DNA from: Stigmatella erecta
Lineage (GTDB): Bacteria > Myxococcota > Myxococcia > Myxococcales > Myxococcaceae
Direction of reading: 5' to 3'
Assembly: GCF_900111745.1 (NCBI RefSeq)
Contig: NZ_FOIJ01000018.1
Span: 121,141-185,140 of the forward strand
Length of the DNA stretch: 64,000 bases
A program made the translations under genes and the position numbers. Below the pieces are notes generated by a model. It was not told where the DNA came from. It was given only the letters and a program-made list of their open reading frames with translations, and ran no database searches. Shown here piece by piece: positions 59,484 to 64,000 of the stretch (positions are counted from its first letter, which is position 1; every line of letters starts with the position of its first letter).

Positions 59484-60272
59484 TCATTCCAGCCCGCCGG
59501 TGAAGGCGAGCAGCTCGCGGACGAAGCGCTCCGGGGCCTCGTTCATGGCGAAGTGCCCCTGCCCCGGCAGCACGGTGATGTGGCTGCGCGGCAGCACCCC
59601 CTGCAAGTTTCTGGCGACCTGGGCGCAGTAGGGAGGACTGAGCTCGCCGTACATCAGCAGCGTGGGCACGCGGACTTCCGCGTAGCGCGCCAGGCTCCGC
59701 CATGCCTCCGCCACCACCCGGCCCTCGCGCGCCAACGTGTGTGCCGAGGCCACGAGCGCATTCCACTGAGGCTGGGCCTTCAGGTGTTGCACCGTGGCCT
59801 CGTCCGCGCCGCCAATGTCTCTCAGGAAGGTCTCCAGCGTCTCGGCCAGGCGCCCTTCCCGCGCCAGCGCCTCCAGGCGGGGGATGATGTCGACAGGGCC
59901 AAAGGACTCCATCGGCGTGAGCGGCGGCTCATACACGATGAGCTTGTCCACGTTGCGCGTGAGCAGCGCCGCCCCCAGCGCGCAGATGCCTCCGAAGGAG
60001 TGCCCCACGAGCACCACGGGGCCGGGCACCGCGTTCACCAGGGCCGCGACATCCTCGAACTCGCGCTCGATGGCATACGCGGAGGAGTCCCCACTCCGTC
60101 CCCGGCCCCGCCGGTCCAGGGCATACACGCTCCAGCGCGTCTGGAGCGCGGGGAGGACGGCATCCCAGGAGGTGTGGTCGAGGTTGGAGCCATGGACAAG
60201 GACGAGCGAGGGCCCAGCCCCCGCACGCGCATAGGCCAGCCGGGTGCCATCGTTCGACAGCAAGGTCTCCAC
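59484..60272 (-). CDS. Alpha/beta-fold hydrolase
   Basis: This 262-residue enzyme has LVLVHGSNLDHTSW as the oxyanion strand, nucleophile elbow VGHSFGG, an acid candidate in MYGELSPP and catalytic His in GQGHFAMNEAPERF. The substrate is unknown; esterase, lactonase or haloperoxidase-like activity is possible. I chose the GTG at 60272 (VETLLSNDGTRLAYAR) with an AGGAG site, because the upstream in-frame residues are low-complexity and exceed family length. It lies 65 nt upstream of the Tox-REase-5 gene on the same strand. Confidence 0.88.
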   Translation of the reverse strand: METLLSNDGTRLAYARAGAGPSLVLVHGSNLDHTSWDAVLPALQTRWSVYALDRRGRGRSGDSSAYAIEREFEDVAALVNAVPGPVVLVGHSFGGICALGAALLTRNVDKLIVYEPPLTPMESFGPVDIIPRLEALAREGRLAETLETFLRDIGGADEATVQHLKAQPQWNALVASAHTLAREGRVVAEAWRSLARYAEVRVPTLLMYGELSPPYCAQVARNLQGVLPRSHITVLPGQGHFAMNEAPERFVRELLAFTGGLE

Positions 60273-60538
60273 AGTGCGCTCCTGGAAACGAAGGGCCGGC
60301 GGAGCCGAGGCCGCCCGCCTCCCGGTGGTTGTGACGGATGCCACCGGGACATTCAAGGCCGAAACAGTGCGCCCCGGGGCGTGCCAAGGGGCCCTCCGGG
60401 GCCGCCCAATGTTCACCCCCCCGGGGGCCGGCCCTGAAGGCACACGGCCCGCGTCTGGAAGCCGGCGCCGCATGGACTGCCCGGTTGAATCACTGTCCAG
60501 AACACGGATACCCGTCTCCCTGGAGGGGGGAACCGTTC

Positions 60539-61075
60539 ATGACAAAAGCGTGGAATCCAGGGGCGTGCCGTGGGCTTCCGATGGGCAGTGTCCTGGCCCT
60601 GATGATGGGGTGTGGAGGCGAGGGTCCGGCCGAGGCGCGAGCCTTCGAGGTGGACCCCCGGGACCCTTACGCCAATGCCGTGGGCCCGGGCTCCAGCGCG
60701 GTCGCGCACGAGGCCTTCCAGGCGGTGGGGCCCCCGGATGGGGAGTCCGCCATCATGCTGGGCCTGCTGGGCACCTCCCTGGTGCTCGACATGGGGGAGG
60801 GCGAGGAGGGCACGGGAGAGCTCTCCGTCTACTCCAGCGGCGTGTCCATCGGCGTGGTGACCTCCGTGGACTTCCTCGGGGCCGACGGCACGCTGCTCAG
60901 CAGCAGCCTGCTGCACCTGGCGAAGATCCGGGGCGGCAAGCAGGTGACGCACGTGCCGTATCCCTCGGCGCCCACGCCCTACCGCTACGTCCGCATCCGG
61001 GGCCTGTTGGCGGTGCCCTACGCCATCGACGCGGTCGAGGCCGCCACCATCGTGGCGCCCCCGTCCGCCCTGTGA
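60539..61075 (+). CDS. Putative lipoprotein, 178 residues
   Basis: A short signal peptide (MGSVLALMMGCGG) with a likely lipidated cysteine is followed by a beta-rich, discoidin- or carbohydrate-module-like sequence with few charged residues (GTSLVLDMGEGEEG, YRYVRIRGLL). The pattern of a final strand of aromatic and Arg residues resembles extracellular beta-sandwich domains, but no family is certain. The ATG at 60539 has a GGAGGGGGG site. Confidence 0.7.
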   Translation: MTKAWNPGACRGLPMGSVLALMMGCGGEGPAEARAFEVDPRDPYANAVGPGSSAVAHEAFQAVGPPDGESAIMLGLLGTSLVLDMGEGEEGTGELSVYSSGVSIGVVTSVDFLGADGTLLSSSLLHLAKIRGGKQVTHVPYPSAPTPYRYVRIRGLLAVPYAIDAVEAATIVAPPSAL

Positions 61076-61079
61076 AGCC

Positions 61080-61111
61080 CCTCCTCCCAGCCTCAACGTG
61101 CTGGGAGGAGG
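61080..61111. terminator. Strong bidirectional hairpin between converging genes
   Basis: CCTCCTCCCAGC (61080-61091) pairs perfectly with GCTGGGAGGAGG (61100-61111) around an 8-nt loop, in the 49-bp gap between the lipoprotein and metalloprotease stops. There is no long T-run. Confidence 0.75.
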
Positions 61112-61124
61112 ACGTCCTTGCTGC

Positions 61125-64000
61125 TTACGGCCGCTCGGACCCGGTCATCCCCGGGACGAGCATGGCCTGCCGCGGACTCACGGACGAGGTGACCTGGAAG
61201 ACGACGTCGTCCCGGTCGTTGTAGGTGCCGCTGGTGCACGTCGTCACGGTGCTGCTGGTGCCGTAGCGGAACTGGGCACGCACGGCCTGCTGGCCCGTCG
61301 CGGTGCCGTGGAGCGTGAAGGTGTGCGAGAACGTCTTGCTGCCGGAGCCCGTGCAGGCCTGGCCCTTGACCAGCTCGCTCCACGCGGGCGTGCCGACGGC
61401 CGTCGTGTAGTAGAGGTCCAGGGAGTCCGTCGAGCCGTAGCACCACACCGTGACGTCCACCTTCACCTGCTTGCCCGGGGCGAAGCCGCCCTGGTCCACC
61501 GTCTTGAGGACGATGCGGTCGATGCTCTCGTCCGACTGGTAGGTGCCGTCGTTGCCGTCGGCGCACGAGGCGTTGAGGGTGTTGGGCCGGTTGGTCTCGT
61601 TGCCACCGCTCATGGTGCCACGGCCCTTGATGAGCGTGGCGCCCGTGTCACAGCCACAGCCCGCCGTGCAGGCCGGGGTCTTCGTGGTGGCGTTGTAGGT
61701 GGCGGTCAGCGGCGTGCACAGCGTGGTGGTGGTGAACTTGAACGCGCTGCTGTAGGCGCTCGCGCCGCACGTGTCGCTGGCGCGCACCCGCCAGTAGTAC
61801 GAGGCGTTGCTGGCCAGGGCCGGGGACACCGTCCAGGTGCTGGCCGTGGGCGTGGCGGAGGCCACCACGCTGCTGAAGGCGGCGTCCGTGGCCACCTGCA
61901 CCTCGTAACCCGTGGCGCCCGTCACATCGCTCCAGTCCAGCACCGCCGCCAGCCCGATGCCCGTGGCGTTGTTCGCCGGGCTCTGCGCCACCGGCGCCGC
62001 CAGGCTCACGCAGCCGCGCGTGGTGAAGGTGCGCGCCGCGCTCCATGCGCTCGCGCCGCCGCAGCTGTTGGAGGCCCGCACCCGCCAGGAGTAGGAGGTG
62101 TTGGCCGCCAGCGCCGGGGCCACCGTCCAGGTGCTGGCCGTCAGGCCCGTGGCGGAGGCCACCACGGTGGTGAAGGCCGCGTCCGTGGCCACCTGCACGT
62201 CATACGCCGTGGCGTTCGCCGCATCCGCCCAGTCCAGCACCGGGGCGGGCTCCACGCCCGTGCTCCCCGAGGCGGGCGTGCTGAGCGCCGGCACCGCCGG
62301 GCCCGCGCACGCGGGCGTCACGCAGGTGCAGGCGCTCGCCGGGCTGTAGCACGCGGCGCTCGAACCGGCCGCCACCACCGAGTAGCAGTACGCACGGCCA
62401 TTGGCCACCTCGCTGTCCACGTAGCCCGTGCCGGTGACGGTGGCGATCTTCGACTTGCCGAAGTCACAGCCCGCGAAGCCCTCGGTCTTCATCACCCAGT
62501 ACTGCTTGGCGCCGGCGACATCGGACCACTTCAGGTCCACCTGGCCATCGCCCGGGGTGACGGTGGCGGCCGGGGCCTCGGAGGGCCCAGCGGCGCAGCC
62601 GGCGTTGACGGGGGCGGGCGTGGAGCAGGCGATGCCGTGGCGGTTGAAGGCCGCGTAGAGCGCCGTCATGTGCGGGGTGCCGTCGGCCAGGGTGCCGTTG
62701 TCGTCATCCGCGGCCAGCCACTGCATGTAGCCGTTGGTGGCGCCGCAGCCATCGGAGGTGCCCGCGCTGCAGTTGCAGCCGTGCCAGGTGCCCACGTTGC
62801 CGCTGCCCTGGTAGAAGATCTTGTTGGCCACCAGGAAGGCGGTGTCCGAGTCGTAGTTGAAGGGCGAGGCGCGCAGGTCGCGCGCCACGAAGTCCCACGC
62901 CGCCTGGCGGGTGGGCGAGGCCGCGCAGTGCACCTGCTTGCCGCAGGGGCCCGTGCCCGAGTTGCAGCGGGTGCACACGAAGTTGGCCGGGGTGGAGGGC
63001 GTCTTGTTGACGTGCTTCTCCCAGTCCGCGTCGCGCACGCCCGAGCAGTTGGTGTTGCACCAGGCCGCGCCCGTCTGGGCCTCGTTCTGGTTGTAGCCCG
63101 AGCCGTCCGGCGTCAGGCCGCAGCCGGTGTTCGTGGTCTGGAAGAAGCCGAAGCCGATGCAGGAGGTCTGCAGGCGGTAGATGGCGGCGATGTCCGCGTA
63201 GCCCTCGCTGGAGTTGCTGAGCGTGCCGTTGGCATCGTAGTTGTCCATGCCGTGGCCCCACTCGTGGTCGAACACGGCGCCAATCTCGCCCGTGTTCCGG
63301 CACCCGCCGCCGCTCTTGTAGAAGTTGACGGTGGAGCCGTTCCAGAACGCGTTGCAGGTGCTGGACAGGTTGACGTTGGCGGTGAGCTTGCCCTGGAGCC
63401 AGGTGTTGGCCGGCAGCCACCCGCGCGCCTGCTCCTTCAGCTTGTTGAGCTCGTAGAAGCACGAGCGCGCCGCGGCCGTGTTGCCCGCGCCGCCGCCGCC
63501 GGTGGTGCAGTCATGGTCGTTGTTCTTGCCGCCCATGTCGATGAAGCCCGTGGTGGAGCTGAAGCTCGGCGTGCCGCAGCTGTCGCTGATCTTCACGTAC
63601 TTGCCGTCCAGCGTGGTGGACACCGTGCCGGAGGTGTAGCTGTAGACGCCCGCGCCATCCGTGTAGTTGTTGGGCGAGGCGAAGCCCGTGTTCGCCCAGG
63701 GCATGGGGGTGTTGGGCTGAAGGGTGCCGCACACGGTGTTGTCCGCGCACGTGCCGATGTTGGTGGAGGGGTAGACGCCGCCCTTGAGGGTGGCATCCAG
63801 GTAGTGGTTGTCGTCCTCCATCGAGAGGACCTCGCCGGACTGCGCGTCCACCGTCACCTTCCAGCGCTCCAGCTCGCCCGGGCGCTGGAAGCCGTAGGTC
63901 CACGCCAGGTTGTAGGTGTAGCCCTGGCCGAAGGTGCCCACGAAGGTCTGGCCCCGCTGCGCGTCCGCGCGCACCTGGGGCACCACCTCCAGCGTGGGCT
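61125..64000 (-). CDS. Secreted zinc metalloprotease with fibronectin type III-like repeats (5' end outside window)
   Basis: At least 958 residues are visible and the frame stays open to the window edge, so the true start and signal peptide lie beyond 64000. The visible N-terminal part looks like an FTP-type propeptide end (WKVTVDAQSGEVLSMEDD). The catalytic site is FDHEWGHGMDNY (HExxH at complement 63252-63266), with a downstream Glu in SSEGYADIAAIY as probable third zinc ligand, as in M36/M4 gluzincins. Many cysteines suggest disulfides. Two fibronectin type III-like repeats follow (DWADAANATAYDVQVATDAAFTTVV split in two, and a matching DWSDVTGATGYEVQVATDAAF), then a C-terminal beta-rich domain. 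It is probably an exported predation or nutrition protease. Confidence 0.88.
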   Translation of the reverse strand, partial: PTLEVVPQVRADAQRGQTFVGTFGQGYTYNLAWTYGFQRPGELERWKVTVDAQSGEVLSMEDDNHYLDATLKGGVYPSTNIGTCADNTVCGTLQPNTPMPWANTGFASPNNYTDGAGVYSYTSGTVSTTLDGKYVKISDSCGTPSFSSTTGFIDMGGKNNDHDCTTGGGGAGNTAAARSCFYELNKLKEQARGWLPANTWLQGKLTANVNLSSTCNAFWNGSTVNFYKSGGGCRNTGEIGAVFDHEWGHGMDNYDANGTLSNSSEGYADIAAIYRLQTSCIGFGFFQTTNTGCGLTPDGSGYNQNEAQTGAAWCNTNCSGVRDADWEKHVNKTPSTPANFVCTRCNSGTGPCGKQVHCAASPTRQAAWDFVARDLRASPFNYDSDTAFLVANKIFYQGSGNVGTWHGCNCSAGTSDGCGATNGYMQWLAADDDNGTLADGTPHMTALYAAFNRHGIACSTPAPVNAGCAAGPSEAPAATVTPGDGQVDLKWSDVAGAKQYWVMKTEGFAGCDFGKSKIATVTGTGYVDSEVANGRAYCYSVVAAGSSAACYSPASACTCVTPACAGPAVPALSTPASGSTGVEPAPVLDWADAANATAYDVQVATDAAFTTVVASATGLTASTWTVAPALAANTSYSWRVRASNSCGGASAWSAARTFTTRGCVSLAAPVAQSPANNATGIGLAAVLDWSDVTGATGYEVQVATDAAFSSVVASATPTASTWTVSPALASNASYYWRVRASDTCGASAYSSAFKFTTTTLCTPLTATYNATTKTPACTAGCGCDTGATLIKGRGTMSGGNETNRPNTLNASCADGNDGTYQSDESIDRIVLKTVDQGGFAPGKQVKVDVTVWCYGSTDSLDLYYTTAVGTPAWSELVKGQACTGSGSKTFSHTFTLHGTATGQQAVRAQFRYGTSSTVTTCTSGTYNDRDDVVFQVTSSVSPRQAMLVPGMTGSERP

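Overview
The window is high-GC DNA with very dense coding. It looks like a chromosome segment from a myxobacterium of the Cystobacterineae (Stigmatella, Cystobacter or Myxococcus type). Supporting signs are the many large Ser/Thr kinases and hybrid histidine kinases, an FHA-type sigma54 activator, the myxobacterial paralogous families (DUSAM, Imm11, Imm52, DUF5985), numerous lipoproteins, and a secreted metalloprotease with a fibronectin-type tail. I saw no tRNA, rRNA, CRISPR array, transposase or phage core gene. Starts were chosen by ribosome-binding sites, overlaps and family length, so several differ from the longest reading frame.

Positions 1-17.9k are accessory in character. They hold a glycosyltransferase-like gene, a sigma54 activator with a small lipoprotein, a TPR Ser/Thr kinase, a Vps62-like protein beside a 2,125-residue SpvB/Rhs (Tc BC-like) giant, an AtoE-type fatty acid transporter, a DUSAM protein, a Cys-rich lipoprotein and an orphan Imm11 immunity protein.

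Positions 18.0-40.3k are a signalling island. One run has overlapping or closely spaced genes on the + strand: a poly-HAMP hybrid kinase with nine near-identical 276-bp repeats, CheR, a CheB-like protein lacking its catalytic serine, a response regulator-PAS protein, a small wHTH protein, two DUF5985 membrane proteins, and a REC-PAS-GAF-kinase-REC hybrid. A Ser/Thr kinase with a PilZ domain, an ABC1 kinase and a receiver follow. Then comes a second chemosensory-like set: an intact CheB with zinc ribbon, a PAS-kinase-REC protein, a CheR-PAS protein with a long heptad coil, and a NarL-type regulator.

Positions 40.4-50.2k are one minus-strand stretch of closely packed genes: pentaheme lipoprotein, FIST sensor, hybrid kinase and receiver, then tryptophan 2,3-dioxygenase, a kynureninase-like PLP enzyme and a SAM methyltransferase. 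The last three overlap or touch and probably convert tryptophan to a methylated kynurenine or anthranilate product.

Positions 52.1-59.4k are the most interesting region. Two lipoprotein toxin-immunity cassettes (AHH nuclease + Imm11; Tox-REase-5 + Imm52) converge on a RapA-like ATPase gene. The two toxins share a lipoprotein scaffold with membrane segments but carry unrelated C-terminal nuclease domains. This fits SitA-type polymorphic lipoprotein toxins known from myxobacterial outer-membrane exchange. The orphan Imm11 at 16.4k is a close paralogue of the cassette copy. The window ends with an alpha/beta hydrolase, a lipoprotein, and a metalloprotease cut by the right edge.
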